The notes beneath the pieces were generated by a model. It did no database searches. It was not told the DNA's origin and saw only the letters and a program-made list of their open reading frames with translations. Source: Cerrena zonata (Eukaryota > Basidiomycota > Agaricomycetes > Polyporales > Cerrenaceae). From it: a stretch of 64,000 nt of DNA. Shown here piece after piece: positions 42,249-54,760 of the stretch. The position numbers and the translations under genes were made by a program. How positions within the stretch are numbered: position 1 is the first letter of the stretch; the number at the start of each line of letters is the position of its first letter. The stretch lies in contig JASBNA010000063.1 in NCBI GenBank assembly GCA_038087015.1, positions 62,001-126,000 on the forward strand, in the 5' to 3' direction.

Positions 42249-43686
42249 ATGAGGATTCTTCATGTTCTAATTAGTTTGGCATGGGTTGTCCTTGTTAGCA
42301 GTAATGGCGCAATCCTTTCCCCACAAGAACTTTTCAATTTGAACATTGATAAGAGAGAGCGGATTGCAATCATTGGAGCTGGAGCTGGTGGTAGTTCTGC
42401 TGCTTATTATTTACAAAGATTCAGTCCCGGTAAATACGATGTCACAATATTTGAAAAATCTGATAGTGTCGGAGGAAGATCTACTACTGTGGATGTTAAG
42501 GGACATAAAGGTTGAGTTAGGTGCCTCAGTATTTGTGAAAGCTAATAAAATCTTGACGAATGCAGTGGAGACGTTCAATTTGTCAACCCAGAAGTTTGGC
42601 GAAAAGGTTAAGGGAACCGTTGCAATTTGGAATGGTGACCGGGTTGTTCTCGAACTAGGCTCATCGTGGTGGTCAAATATCAAACTTTTAATAAAGTATG
42701 GACTTTCACCCATAAGATTGGTGAGATTAAAGAACAGATTCATTAGCAAATTCCTTCAAAGTTATTACGATGGAAACTTCCCCTTCGCTAACCTTACAGA
42801 TTTGACTGTGGAATCAAAGTTCTCCGAAGTCACTCATTTGACTGCGGAGGAATACTTGTACGAACAGGAAATCAGTGATGATTTTGCAAATAATTTGATT
42901 CAGGCTGCCACTAGGGTAAATTATGCCCAGAACCTTGATCAAATACATGGAATTGGATCATTGGTGGCAGTCGCTGCCGATGGGGCGGAACAAGTTAAGG
43001 ATGGTAATTGGATAATCTTTGACAACTTTATCAAATATTCGGATGCAAAATTACATCTTCAAACTCGAGTTAAATCAATAATGAAAAATGAAGAAGGTTG
43101 GCTAGTTTCCTACGACGATAAGACATCTTATTTTGACCAAGTCATTATTGCATCACCGTTTGGTCAATCTAGGATAAATCTCCAATCCGGGTCTGGCAAA
43201 AAGCTCTCAGAGCATCCAGTTGAGTATGTTAATTTACATGTTACACTAATCTCTACTAATTGTACTATCTCTCCATCTTTTATTGATTCAGATTCAAATG
43301 AATCACCCAAATCAATTTTAACCACGAAGGATGATCAAGGTAATACTCCTGATTTTTATTCAATATCAGCCATTGATTATTTTGAAGATACTGATGAATA
43401 CCTTTATAAAATTTTTTCACCAAGAAGAATCAAGGCCGAGTTTCTCGAAGATGTCTTCACCGGATGCAATGGGAATATAAGTTGGATCTTTAGAAAAAAA
43501 TGGAGGTCATACCCATATTTGAAACCAAATAAAAACTTTGGAAGTTTTGAGATCGAACAAGGATTATGGTATTTGAATATTATTGAACCTTTCATAAGCA
43601 CTATGGAAACCTCTGCCTTGGCTGGTGCTAATGTGGCTGGATTAATAAGTCACGGTAAAAATACTACAGAGATCAAGATACCATAA
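42249..43686 (+). CDS. Prenylcysteine oxidase-like FAD enzyme, one frameshift
   Basis: The ATG at 42249 gives MRILHVLISLAWVVLVSSNG, a signal peptide. An FAD loop IAIIGAGAGGSSAAYYLQ and FEKSDSVGGRST follow. The frame stops at 42515, but a +1 shift near 42505-42510 (an extra G after CATAAAG) joins VELGASVFVKANKILTNAVE in the frame that runs to 43686. The downstream part has typical prenylcysteine lyase features, including QAATRVNYAQNLDQIHGIGS and the C-terminal SALAGANVAGLI. The joined protein has about 478 residues. Such enzymes release the prenyl group from cysteine in the lysosome or vacuole; yeasts of this clade often keep one. Confidence 0.8.
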
Positions 43687-43798
43687 GTCATGTTTATTTT
43701 TCATTTCAAATAACAATCAAAGAGAATAAATATTTAAATAAAGAGGAAAAAAAGGTTGCAAAGAATTGAAATTATTAATTTTTTTAGTTCAAATCAGA

Positions 43799-45916
43799 TT
43801 ACTTATCACTAGATAAAATTTCTTGAGCTTCGTCGGAGATTTCGTCACGTTGTCTTTCTTCTAAGGAAGGTCTGTTCAACAAAGCTTCGAAATCTTTAGA
43901 GTATGGTGCTTTATCAATATATGGAGGGTTATTGTCTTTAACAATCTTGTAGTAATTTTCATAGATATTACCATCGTAAGAACCCAAGGATGAGTTGATC
44001 ATCATATCAGATAATTGGAAAGCATCAGTTAAAGGAATAACATGAGGTCTTAAATCGGTACATAAAGTAGGAATGTGTTCAGCAGATAAGTAAGAAATAG
44101 TTTCAGTGGAAACAACTTTGTAAGTTAAGAAAATACCGGAGAAACCTTCCAAGATAATAGAAGCAGAATACAATTGAGCCAATTTGTCTAAAACTGGAAC
44201 CAATTCTCTTTCTGGGATTGAATCAACCTTATCTAAGAAAGATTTTAATAAGAAGAAATGAGCCAATAATTTAGATAATTGAACCAAATCAGCACCAATA
44301 TAATCCCAATCTTGATTTCTAGCATCCAAAGTGATTAAAGCTTGATTTGAAGCTCTGACAATGGCAACTTCAACAGCTTCCAAAACCTTTCTTGGATTTT
44401 TCAAATCATTTGGAGTTAAAATAACTTTATCACCAATGATTGATTTTGAATTGTTTAAAAATTCCAAGATACCACTAGTCTGGACTCCATCTTTCAAGAC
44501 AGAAGAAATATTTTTAACCAATTGTTTACCAACAGACATACCCAAGATATTATTATCACCTTCCCAAGTACATTGAACAGCAAAATCATTAAAAGCTTTA
44601 CCAAAACCAGCATAAGAGGAATAACCGTGACCACCACAAGCTTGTCTACATTCATCGATATTTTTCAAGGTTAACCAAGTACAAGTTGATTTCAAGGAAC
44701 CAGAGGCAATGAATAAAGATTTCATACTTTCAATACCGGCGTCAATACCAGCTTGATTTTCATCAGCAACGGCATCATCCAATTCTTCCAAAGTTTTAGA
44801 AGAGGTTTCAGCCAAGACATTAGCACCATTTGAAAAAGCATAAGTTAAGGCCAAGATTGGAATCAAACGGCGTTGATGTAAAGGATAATCAATTAATTTT
44901 GATTCCAAGTCATCTGGTTTAGCAGTGGCAGCTTTAAATTGACGTCTACCAACGGCATAACGAGTAGCAATGGTAATAACTCTGGAAGACCATCTAAAAG
45001 CATCTTTAACCATAACCACACGTCCACTTAACAAAGCGGAATAAGATAATTGATCATTTGGAGGTAATTTAACATCACCATCAGCGGTAACCTTAGTATA
45101 TTTTTGTAACATGAAATATCTTGGAATACGAACGCTTGAAAATTGAATCCAACCATTATCGATACCATCTCTACCCATTTTAGCCCCGATATCCCCAATC
45201 GAAATACCAGGGAGTAAATCATGTTTACTATCTCTTAAAGGAACAACAAAAGTTTTAACCCCATAGTCTTTACCCTTGACAATCAATCTGGCATAAACAG
45301 CAGCATGAGTAGCCGAGTGAGCAGCACCACCGATCCACCATTTGGTGGCACCAATATGAGGAGTGTTAATAACAAATTGATCTTCTTCCTGATCAAAAGT
45401 AGCGGTGGTTTCCAAACCAGCAACATTGGATCCATGGGCCAATTCCGTCATGGCAAAACAACCATATATATTTTTAACAAAAGCAGTCTCCTTTTTCAAA
45501 GCCCAATAACCCATTTGGTCAAAGGAACCATTACCTCGAAGACAACCAATAAACAACCCCAAGTGAACCCCGATTCTAGTATGCAATTGGGGATCAAAAA
45601 CACTAATCAAACTAATACGACGTTCAAATTCATCAAAAGTTTCCAGTTCAATATACTTGGAAAGACGAGCAATTTTTTTGGCCGTCCATTCACGATGTTC
45701 AGCCTTAGTGAAATCGTATTGTTTGGGAGATGCCGCCAAAATAGGATCTCTTTCCATCTGCTGGATAAATCTTTCCACCTCTTCAGAACGTTCTTTGGAA
45801 CCTTCCAAAAAATAGTTCATCTTGGTGATATCAAATTGAGCATTGTTACGTTCCAGCTCAATTTGATTACGTGGATTAGGAGGAGTCTTAGAATTAATGG
45901 TGGTGTTGACCGTCAT
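43799..45916 (-). CDS. POX: Peroxisomal acyl-CoA oxidase
   Basis: The protein has 705 residues and a clean frame. The FAD/acyl-CoA dehydrogenase core contains YGCFAMTELAHGSNVAGLET (about 155-175), TPHIGATKWWIGGAAHSATH and ATRYAVGRRQF; the C-terminal domain has CTWEGDNNILGMSVGKQLV. The first step of peroxisomal beta-oxidation, acyl-CoA to trans-2-enoyl-CoA with hydrogen peroxide, is expected. The C-terminus ends SSDK with no SKL-type signal, as in other Candida oxidases that enter by a PTS1-independent route with Pex5. Paralogues are usual in this clade, so the number in the symbol is not given. Confidence 0.95.
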   Translation of the reverse strand: MTVNTTINSKTPPNPRNQIELERNNAQFDITKMNYFLEGSKERSEEVERFIQQMERDPILAASPKQYDFTKAEHREWTAKKIARLSKYIELETFDEFERRISLISVFDPQLHTRIGVHLGLFIGCLRGNGSFDQMGYWALKKETAFVKNIYGCFAMTELAHGSNVAGLETTATFDQEEDQFVINTPHIGATKWWIGGAAHSATHAAVYARLIVKGKDYGVKTFVVPLRDSKHDLLPGISIGDIGAKMGRDGIDNGWIQFSSVRIPRYFMLQKYTKVTADGDVKLPPNDQLSYSALLSGRVVMVKDAFRWSSRVITIATRYAVGRRQFKAATAKPDDLESKLIDYPLHQRRLIPILALTYAFSNGANVLAETSSKTLEELDDAVADENQAGIDAGIESMKSLFIASGSLKSTCTWLTLKNIDECRQACGGHGYSSYAGFGKAFNDFAVQCTWEGDNNILGMSVGKQLVKNISSVLKDGVQTSGILEFLNNSKSIIGDKVILTPNDLKNPRKVLEAVEVAIVRASNQALITLDARNQDWDYIGADLVQLSKLLAHFFLLKSFLDKVDSIPERELVPVLDKLAQLYSASIILEGFSGIFLTYKVVSTETISYLSAEHIPTLCTDLRPHVIPLTDAFQLSDMMINSSLGSYDGNIYENYYKIVKDNNPPYIDKAPYSKDFEALLNRPSLEERQRDEISDEAQEILSSDK

Positions 45917-46355
45917 TTTTATTGTTTTATACTAGTAGCAAAGAACAATCTCCGGTTCTATCGAAACTTATATATATACCTTCAGACAAATATCATATTC
46001 AAAATTTCAGTACCGAAGCCTCGCTAACAAAACGAAAAAAAAAAAATTCGAATCCGTCGGTGAGCAGCGAATTTTGTATGGCGGGGTATTCCATCACATG
46101 AAAAACTAGTGTTTGCTTCAACTACCGTTGTCTGACCAGCAAGCCATTGACCGCGGCTTGTGCTCTTGCAACAGACTCCATTAGCTGAATTGGCAGTTAT
46201 TGGGCAAGTGGACCGACCTGGGTCGACGGTCAGACCAAATGGTCCGTTTTGTGGGGGAGGGGCACCAACCACGGATACATCGTACGATGCCATCGAAGAG
46301 CATGATAATGTGAAGGTCAACTACTGCTACAGAAAAGATAGTAAATCATAATTCA
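45917..46355. other. Promoter region of the acyl-CoA oxidase gene
   Basis: No gene is supported. The block at about 46060-46320 is GC-rich. It contains a run GTGGGGGAGGGGC (46250-46262) with an AGGGG stress-type element and a CCGCGG palindrome near 46152. I could not find a complete oleate response element (CGG-N3-TNA-N9-12-CCG). Two short ORFs on either strand look like shadows of the GC-rich sequence. Confidence 0.5.
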
Positions 46356-47453
46356 TTACTTTATATAGGTTGCGTCGATTTTGGATAGGGACTTGCCTAA
46401 GTTTAATCTTAATTTTCTCCTGTAAGCCGTTGGATTATTGAGCTGGATTGGATTACCTTCGAAATAAACGGTATCCAAATTTTGTAAGTCGCCTAATTCG
46501 GAAGCGATGTCTTCAAAATTTGATATTTGGTTGTAAGAACACCAAAAATCGGTTAAATTCGATAAGTGGCTTAAGTTGGATAGAGAGGTTAACTTATTTG
46601 AAGTGATGTCGATCGTGGTTAGTTTGAGGTTGTTATCCAAATTTTCAATTTTGGAAATACCGTTATGCGATAAGTATAGTTCTTCCAAATTGGTTAACTC
46701 GTCCAAGCCTTCAATTTTGGTTAATCGATTTGATTGAATTGATAAGATTTTCAAATTTTTCAACGGGTTCAAGTTTATTAATTGGCTTATTTTATTTTTG
46801 CCTAGCCAAATTTGCTCCAAGTGGACCAAGTTATCTAGATTTTCAATTTTTTCAATCTTATTACCGCCTAGTTCCAAGTTGGTAAGTTTGGTTAAAGTAG
46901 ATAAGTTTTTGATTTCTTTAATTTTATTCTGAACAAAGTACACCGATTCCAATTCGGTTAGGTCTTCGATATTTTTAATGTTCTTAATTTTATTAAACGA
47001 TAAGTCTAAATTCTTCAATTTCTTAAACTTGGCGATATTCGAACTGATATGATTGATTCGATTATCGTAGAAATCCAATTCTTCAATATCCTCACTATTC
47101 AAGTATTTCAAATCACTTATACTTTCAATTAAGTTTTGTCTTAAACATAAACTGGTCAATTTAGTAAATCTGCCCAAGTTCAAATCCTTTAAATTGGTGA
47201 TCTTCAAATGAATCAAGTCCAAATAGTCAATGTCGTCTTCATAATCTTTAGTCAATTCCAGATCGTGGTCGATTTTTTCAATCTTGGTATCTGGTAATAC
47301 TGTCCCCGGATACTCAACTGCTCCCGATTCTTCTTCTTCTTCTTCTTCTTCTTCCTCCCCTTCGTCTTCGGTGTGGGACAATTCCACCTCGCTCTTCTCA
47401 CGCACCTCGTCAATCGTGGTCTTATCCATTCTGCTTGCAAGTTCTTCTGGCAT
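46356..47453 (-). CDS. SDS22: Sds22, leucine-rich-repeat regulator of protein phosphatase 1
   Basis: The start MPEELASRMDKTT (47451-47453) gives 365 residues; the open frame continues further upstream to 47618 but lacks family sequence there. An acidic N-terminal stretch with ten Glu in a row is followed by about eleven 22-residue LRR units with the SDS22 pattern (L-x-x-L-x-L-x-x-N-K-I). The units run from about residue 75 to 345. The cap motif YFEGNPIQLNNPTAYRRKL closes the repeats. Sds22 binds Glc7/PP1 and aids its nuclear function. No interruption was seen. Confidence 0.93.
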   Translation of the reverse strand: MPEELASRMDKTTIDEVREKSEVELSHTEDEGEEEEEEEEEESGAVEYPGTVLPDTKIEKIDHDLELTKDYEDDIDYLDLIHLKITNLKDLNLGRFTKLTSLCLRQNLIESISDLKYLNSEDIEELDFYDNRINHISSNIAKFKKLKNLDLSFNKIKNIKNIEDLTELESVYFVQNKIKEIKNLSTLTKLTNLELGGNKIEKIENLDNLVHLEQIWLGKNKISQLINLNPLKNLKILSIQSNRLTKIEGLDELTNLEELYLSHNGISKIENLDNNLKLTTIDITSNKLTSLSNLSHLSNLTDFWCSYNQISNFEDIASELGDLQNLDTVYFEGNPIQLNNPTAYRRKLRLNLGKSLSKIDATYIK

Positions 47454-47796
47454 CGTGCTTGTTTGCTGATGTAGTCCTTGCTGGCTTGACTCATCACTCC
47501 GAAGAAGGCCCAAAAAAGGACAAAACCTCCATACATCAGCAACGAAAAACCCCCGTGCATTTCCCACCGGCCAATCAAGTTGGACAATATTACAAATAGA
47601 CCATACTCCACAATTCACTACAACTTTATTAAAATAAGGATATTATGAATAGCTTAACACTGAAAATAGAATATAAAACGAGTAAAAAGAATCGTGATAT
47701 TAATAGTATATACAATTTGCGAACCTTTTATTTATGTCCGGTATCAATTTAACTGTAGGTCATATGAATGGAGTCTGTCTTCATAGTGGATCAAGT

Positions 47797-48141
47797 TTAT
47801 AACTTTTGTTCTTCTTCAAAGATGTAGTTAATGGCTTCACCTACAGTTTTAATTTCATCGGAGATTTTATCAGGAATTTCCAAATCAAATTCTTCTTCTA
47901 AAGCAACCAAGGCTTCAACGGTATCCAAAGAGTCCAAACCCAAGTCTTTGGTGAAGGATGATTCGACACTCAAGTTAGATTCTTGTAAAGCAGCAACGGT
48001 TTTCAATGCTTCAAAAGCACGATTAGTAACTTCTTCTTTGGTGATTGGTGCAACGGCATAGGTACGAATGGCGTTGAATGGCTTGATGGCTCTAATTGGA
48101 GCAGGAGCAAATCTGGCTTGACGTAAGGCTAATCTAAACAT
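47797..48141 (-). CDS. ACP1: Mitochondrial acyl carrier protein
   Basis: The start [20 protein letters not shown] (48139-48141) gives 114 residues and a presequence rich in Arg and Ala. An upstream in-frame ATG at 48159 would add six residues. The 4'-phosphopantetheine attachment serine is Ser71 in [20 protein letters not shown]. The protein carries acyl chains in mitochondrial fatty acid synthesis, supplies octanoyl for lipoate and binds LYR proteins for iron-sulphur cluster and respiratory complex assembly. It lies in tandem with SDS22, same strand, 343 bp apart. Confidence 0.95.
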   Translation of the reverse strand: MFRLALRQARFAPAPIRAIKPFNAIRTYAVAPITKEEVTNRAFEALKTVAALQESNLSVESSFTKDLGLDSLDTVEALVALEEEFDLEIPDKISDEIKTVGEAINYIFEEEQKL

Positions 48142-48275
48142 TTTGTAGTAGTATTCCAAGTAACAAAATTAAGAAGGCAAAACCCTTTGATAATCTGGAA
48201 ATCTGATTTCTTATATAAAAACAAAAAAAAAAAAAAAATAAAAAATTTCAGAGTTCATTTGGTGCTGGTGACTTC

Positions 48276-48309
<34 letters not shown>

Positions 48310-49034
48310 CGTTTTTCTCATTAGAAAAAAAAAAAATAAAAAGTCGTAGCGGGCCTTTGGTTCAGTCTGTTTGATTCTTTGACTTACACCATTAGGGCAA
48401 TTGATAGGGGGATCAGGCCCACAATCGGTAGGAGCAAGTGTACAATTGTTAGACCTACATTAGGATTGTCCTGCGGGATACACGTAGAAAGAAAGGGCAA
48501 CCACGAAACAAAGATGAAAGAAAAAAAAAGCCATTCCAATTTTGTAGGATTGTTTAAACCAACCGATACTTACAGGATTAGGTAAGAAGTAGAATAAGGA
48601 CCGAAGCAGGATAAAGTTAAATTAGGCAGAATTCCAAATGACTAAAGGGATCTGCAGAATCAATCTCCAATTTTACCCATTTTACTTTGGGAGGCGGTAT
48701 AGGTTGGGCTATTTGGAGATTGGTTATATCACATGGAGTAGGCAATGATGGCAAAGGAGAATTGGTTATCAATTCAACCTGTTGAGGTTATCTCCCGAAA
48801 TTAAATTAAAGATGGCAGCTTATTGTTTAAAACTCCCTGTCGTAATTAATAATTGAGGTTTCAATTGTTTTCGCTAATACTTACTTTTATCTTCCATACA
48901 AGTGCCTTTCTACGAGTTTGGTTGTTACAGTTGACTCCGAGTTGGAGGTGGACTTCGGATATATGTGAACAAAGATCTACTAAATTTAAGTATAAAACAT
49001 CAACTATATTAAGTTTACTATGTAAATTGGGTAG
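48142..49034. other. Intergenic region upstream of ACP1
   Basis: A run of 29 T at 48278-48306 and neighbouring A tracts give a nucleosome-poor promoter. TTAGGGC, a Tbf1-type site, lies near 48391-48397. A compact fold can be drawn at 48756-48795 and an inverted repeat AATCTCCAA/TTGGAGATT at about 48661-48720. No protein gene is supported; short ORFs are not convincing. The first 150 bp near 49034 are the 3' flank of DCK1. Confidence 0.5.
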
Positions 49035-52000
49035 CTAATTTCTCATTACATTATCTCTCCAGTAGACGGCGCTATGTTTTTGTTTTAAACCAATGAATGT
49101 AAAGCTACTATTGTTCAGGTTTTGGGTAGTTGAATTTTGTTCTGATGGAGGTGAAACTAGACCAGAAGCACTAGAGTTTGAGTTTGAACTGGCTTTGGAT
49201 GTTCTACTGGTAGTACGGGTTAATCTTGATCCAATACTACCACCAATCATACTTCCACCACCGTTCAATGTAGTATTACTACTAATATTTCTCTTACTAT
49301 TATTTTCTAATTGTAATGATTGGGGGTAATGAGAAATACTGTGGTTATAAATACTATTCTCATAATCGGTGGATATTTTAAGATTAGCAATATCTTCTTT
49401 AAAATTCTTTTTAATAATTCAACCAAAACATCATGGGATGCTTTCATATTATTACTTATTAGTTTCCCATGTAAATGTAAACAGCGATTTAATATAATTG
49501 TTAAATCGTTAAAGGCATTTTTCAATAATCTGATATTATATGTATAATCTTCTTTACCATTGTATTTTGGATCATTGAAAAAAGTTCTATATTGTCCAAC
49601 TCCTCCATTAACTGGAGAATCGACAGTACCAGCTAATTGTCTTGATAAATCATTAAATAAGGAAGTATAATCAGCTTTTTCTTTGAATGATATGTTGATC
49701 ATACTTTCTAATTGAATCAAATCGTTATTCTTATTAACAATGGTACGAATGGCATTATCTAACGGTGATAACTTGATGGTTTTAACCGATTTAATATCAC
49801 TTCTATTCATTAACGTTGGGAATGACATTTGCGTTTCATAGGTTGTTTCTTCAGTCCATAAATCAAATACCGACGTGGCGCCAGGAATTTTCTTCATCGT
49901 GGTGAAAAATCTTAAATTTTTATTTCTAGCATATTGTCTAACTCCAATTGATGTATTAAATAATTTGTCACTTATTTCGTTAATTGGTTCAACGGCATTT
50001 ACATGTAAATATCTACCAGTTTGAACTTTTTCTTTTAATTTTTGGGCTTGAATATCGTCACTGATAATTCTAGCTCCGGGATATAATCTCAACAATCTTT
50101 CATGAATTGAAGTTATATGCTCAAATGGTAGCCCTTCATAAATTTGTTCTTTTCCTCTAATGTTAGTTGGGAATCCAGCTCCAATAAATGCAACTCGGAA
50201 AAATGATGGACTCAATTTATCCGATGATTCCATTTCAATATATAAATTGGCTAATTTTCGATGAACATGAGCAAAACTTTTCAAATCATATGTATGTTCA
50301 CTATATGAATCTAATAGTTCATTATAAGTATCGGTGGCTCTTTCTAAACTATTTCCCTTAATATAATTGGTAGCTATCATATTATATAATGTCTCTTTTC
50401 TTTCAAAAGATGTTTGTTCTGGAAATTTGGGTTTTAATGTAGCTGATAAAATTTCATGATGATTCCAGGAATAGGTCGATGCTAATAATTCTAAACTAAG
50501 AGCAGCTTGAATAAAATCACCTTTATTAATATTCTCTTCATACATATTGTTAATAAATGAATGGAATAACTCAGGCTTATTAGCATTTTTCAAATATGCA
50601 TTAATATTCAACTTATGGAATGTACGATCATCATCAAATTCAGGACCAACTGGTACACTATTCAAATCATTTAAAACTTCTAAAAATCCAGTTAAACTTT
50701 CAATAAAATTATAAACCATTCCAAATGCTTCATCTTCTCTATCTAATCTAATCGTCAATTTCATTCTCTCAATAAACCTTTTTTGTTCTTGAACTGTTGG
50801 TTTATAAGCAGTTCTATAATAAATATCATGCAATCCAATTAAACATTCTCTTTCAATATCAACCATAGTATCATTTAAATATAAAAATTCTGAAACCATT
50901 ATTGACCACAACATTTTAACACTAACAATTTGACAACTTTCGTTTCTTTGTAACGCAAATAACATTAAATCCTGTAAAGTCTCATAATCATTACTGATAA
51001 ATTCAACTTGATAACCTCCGAATTTCTTTAAATTAAATCTAACCATGACTTCTTCATCAGAATCCCAAGCTAAAGCATCCCATGCTTCCATTAATAAAAA
51101 GGAAATACGATCTCTCATATCACCAGTAATTAAATGACATGCTTTTCTAGGTACAGTGGATAAATGTTCAATGGCAACTGGTGCAACAGTACCCAACCTT
51201 AGCAATGTTTTCAAGTAACTACCCCAAACTGCTTTATCAAACAACTCTGCATCTTCCATTGGAGGTACATAATGTTTGATTAACAATGGTCTTATTAATT
51301 CTAACGATACCAAACATCCTTCAGCAATTAATGAAAATAACGATAACCATTTATCTTCTGGGAAATATTTACCTTGTCTTATAATCTTAACACCATTAAT
51401 CAAAGTCAAAATATCTTCATTACCGAAATTACTAGTCAAATATTTTTCATTAGAAAAAAAATCATCTTCAGGAGCTTCAGCCGCCAAAATTTTAGAGTAT
51501 CCCTCGTTTCCTGAAGCAGCTTTACCAATTCTTGCAATGAACGTAAAAATAATACTGAGCTCAACTAAAACTTCTACTAATGATTCATCATTAACAATTG
51601 GATCCATAGATGTTTCCTTGAATGGATAATCAGTTGGAAAAATATCAGTAAAAGTTCTCTTTGGTTTGAAATATTCATTACCTCTAGTAAACTTATTATA
51701 TTTGATAAATGTTCTTGAAATTGCTGGTAACAATTTAGCAAGTGAAAAGCATAAATGAATTTCATCTTCAACACCTTTGTTAACAATGTCGTCCCATAAA
51801 AGAGTACAAACAGCATTCATAATTGAACAGGCCAATCTGACAGCGTCAATATCAGTTGGTCCTAAAAATACATCCATAACCCACGTAATGGATTTGGAAA
51901 TCAAAAATTTACGAGTGTCAGCACTCTCAACTAAAGTGGTATTAAACAAACGATGAATCAATAATAACTTACTAATGATAATTTTATGATCTTTTGAAAC

Positions 52001-54760
52001 AACATTTTTTTTTGCACCATAGACATCTTCATTTGCACCTAATCCCCTAGTTCCAATTGAATCAATGAAGCTAATAATAAATTTCAAGATTTTGGCTTGG
52101 TCTAAGTATACTCTAAAAGTAAGAACGTAATCAATGATCTCTAAAATTAATACCTGGTCATTAATTAAAGCAGGCGAGTCAAGTGAAAGAAATATGGAAC
52201 CCGATTTAAATAAAGAATTTAATGCTTCTAAATAGGCATCCAAATCATTAATTTCATTGATTGAGCTGATTCCAAGTTTCAAAAGTAATGACACAACTCT
52301 ACATAAAGAGCGTGACATTGAATTCCAATTACTTTCAGCTCTAGAGAAGATTTCGGAGATCTTATTCAAAATAAATATACCGATATGTGGTAACTTTGTG
52401 TATCGTGTACTGAAAGTTTCAACCATATACATGTACTGGTCTTGCTTACCGAAAAGAGTATCTAATAAATGAACAATTGCTTTGAAGGTATTATCTTGTA
52501 ATATCTCAATACCAGGAGAGCTAGGTTGTTTCAATGCAACATCCGCAATGTTATATAAGGAGCTCAATAACTCTGGGAAAAACTTAACTAACTGAGTTAT
52601 GTCAAGTTTAGTAAAAGCAATTAAAGTCTTTGCTAATTCATCAATTCCTTGCTGACCACCTTTAAAAAATCTATCAAATTGGAAAACGTTATCGATTGAA
52701 ATATCATGATTATAAACTTTACCAACATACTCAGTTGTAATTTCAACCAGGGCTACTGGTAATTTATGAGTTGTCGAACTGATTTCGACACTATGGCTTT
52801 TCTTATACTCCACTAATTTGTTACCTGACTTGTACATAAATTTACCTTCTCCTGCCAATAAACCATTAATGTATAATGATAAGACTATGTAGTCATCCTT
52901 TGGAACTTTTTTAGTAGGGTTCTTTGAAGAAACACCGTTGATTTTAACAATTTCACCAACAGCTTCATCTGGATAAACCGAAACATATTGCCACATACGT
53001 CTTTCTTGTTCATTAGAAGCTTTAGCAAAAGTTATCATATCATTATTAGGAGCACCAACTTCGAATGTCAATAAATCATCTTTAGTGATGCTATTAAGCA
53101 AAGATACTTTATGCATACTCAAATAAATACGTTCATAATTTTCAGCAAGGGGGTCGAAAAAGATTGGCTTGATTCTTGAAATTGGAGCAGTGGCACCAAT
53201 TGGATTGAAGTTAGCAACAAATTGATGTTTAAATTCTTTAACTGAAATGACCAATTTTTCAGCTCTAGGATTAACTGCAACACCATGACTAGATCCAGAT
53301 ATGATTCTATCAACAAGCTCACCCCAACCATTATTATCAAAATTGAGGAGTTCATCATTAAGTTTAGAATTACCTTTATTTTGATTCTTATAAGAACCAA
53401 ACAATCTGATTGAAAATTGATGAGGTTCACCTGACGCCAATGAACCCTGATTCTTTGAAAAAATTCTAGTGATATCAGTAACACCTGCTGCCACACCCTT
53501 CTTAATTCTTCTGACGTGGGGGGTAGAAGCATCTTTAACAGGTAATTCAATTTCTTCAGTCAACACAGCAACCAAGTAGACCTTACCATTTTCAATTTCA
53601 CTCGAAGGAATATTTCTAAAAAGAGCAGCACGAAGTTTTTCGACATGGACTAAATCATCAACTGAGCTAGCATGCACAGCAAAAGCTTCGGTAAGTCTCC
53701 TATTACTATTACGAATATATAAATAAGCGATCATACCAACAAATCCAGGTGGCTGATAAGCAGATGAACCACTAACTGATTTGAAATCAACCAAGATATG
53801 AGAAGGAGGTTCATGAAATAACTTCTTATTAGGAGATGGTTTTAAGGAGAAAGACTCTTGATGGTAATGGGCATTGATGGGGAAATTTGGAGCCAAAGCA
53901 CATAATACTTGGTTCAAAGCAATTCTCGAAGGAATGGCAGTATCATTTGATAAAAGTTGACCTGATATAGCATCTCTTGCCAATATAGCTTTATAACCAG
54001 AGATATCAGTGTAACGGTTATCCAAGTCATAAGACTTTTCGTTTAATCTAGCCGATCTTGAAGCCAATTTTTTAGGGACTTTGTTGAGGAGGAAAGTTGC
54101 AGTTTCTTTAGCAACTTGGATTTCATTGGTAGTTAATATTTCATTGGTTAATTTGATTCTTGTTTCGTCCAATCTAGTATAAACCAGGGATAATTTATTA
54201 AATAATCTAAACTCACCAATTGAGTATAAAGCAAAAATGTGGGAGGCCAATAAATTAAGAGCGTGTTTAATTTCCTTAAGTAAGTCTGCACCAAGGTCAA
54301 AGTTTTGTACTGGCAAAGGGGGAACTAATGATTTAACTTTACCATTAGAGTCGTATCCAATATCAGCGTTCAAAGCTTGTTTATGAGCCACTTCTGCATC
54401 TTGAATAGTTGGAACCAATTCACCATTGCCCGCAACGACTGATACTTCCTCAGCCTCTAATTTAGTGATTGGAACGTTTTCCACTACTTGAACATATTTC
54501 AATGGGAAAATAACAATCTTAATATCCAAACTAGGAAGTTCATCTAAATTAACTGACGTGATGGTAAAATCATTAGGAAATGGTTTAGTTAAAGTGTAAC
54601 CCCTAGCCCATTTTTCATTCTTAGTTTCAAATATATAGACATCGTCACCTGGATATAAGTTTTTGAAGTTTTCATTTGTTAAGGTTGGATGTTTTTGAAA
54701 TGGTAAAAAAGGTTTAATTATCTTACCACGTAAGAATTCATTCGTAGGTACCCACGACAT
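49035..54760 (-). CDS. DCK1: DOCK-family guanine nucleotide exchange factor, one frameshift
   Basis: The main frame runs from the ATG at 54758-54760 to 49307 and gives 1817 residues; its last 35 residues are not family-like. A -1 shift near 49400-49412 (five A where six are needed in LLKKNFKEDIANLK) joins the Ser-rich C-terminus that ends at 49035, for a total of about 1908. An SH3-like N-terminus (GDDVYIFETKNEKWARGYT), a C2/DHR1-like middle part and the DHR2 domain (about 1430-1760, with YFKVAFIGAGFP- and LQLQGSV-type patterns) are seen. Yeast Dck1 works with Lmo1 as an activator of Rho5. Confidence 0.85.

Noticed and set aside
46024..46351. Two overlapping ORFs in the oxidase promoter
   Set aside because: They lie in a GC-rich regulatory stretch on opposite strands and show no protein features.
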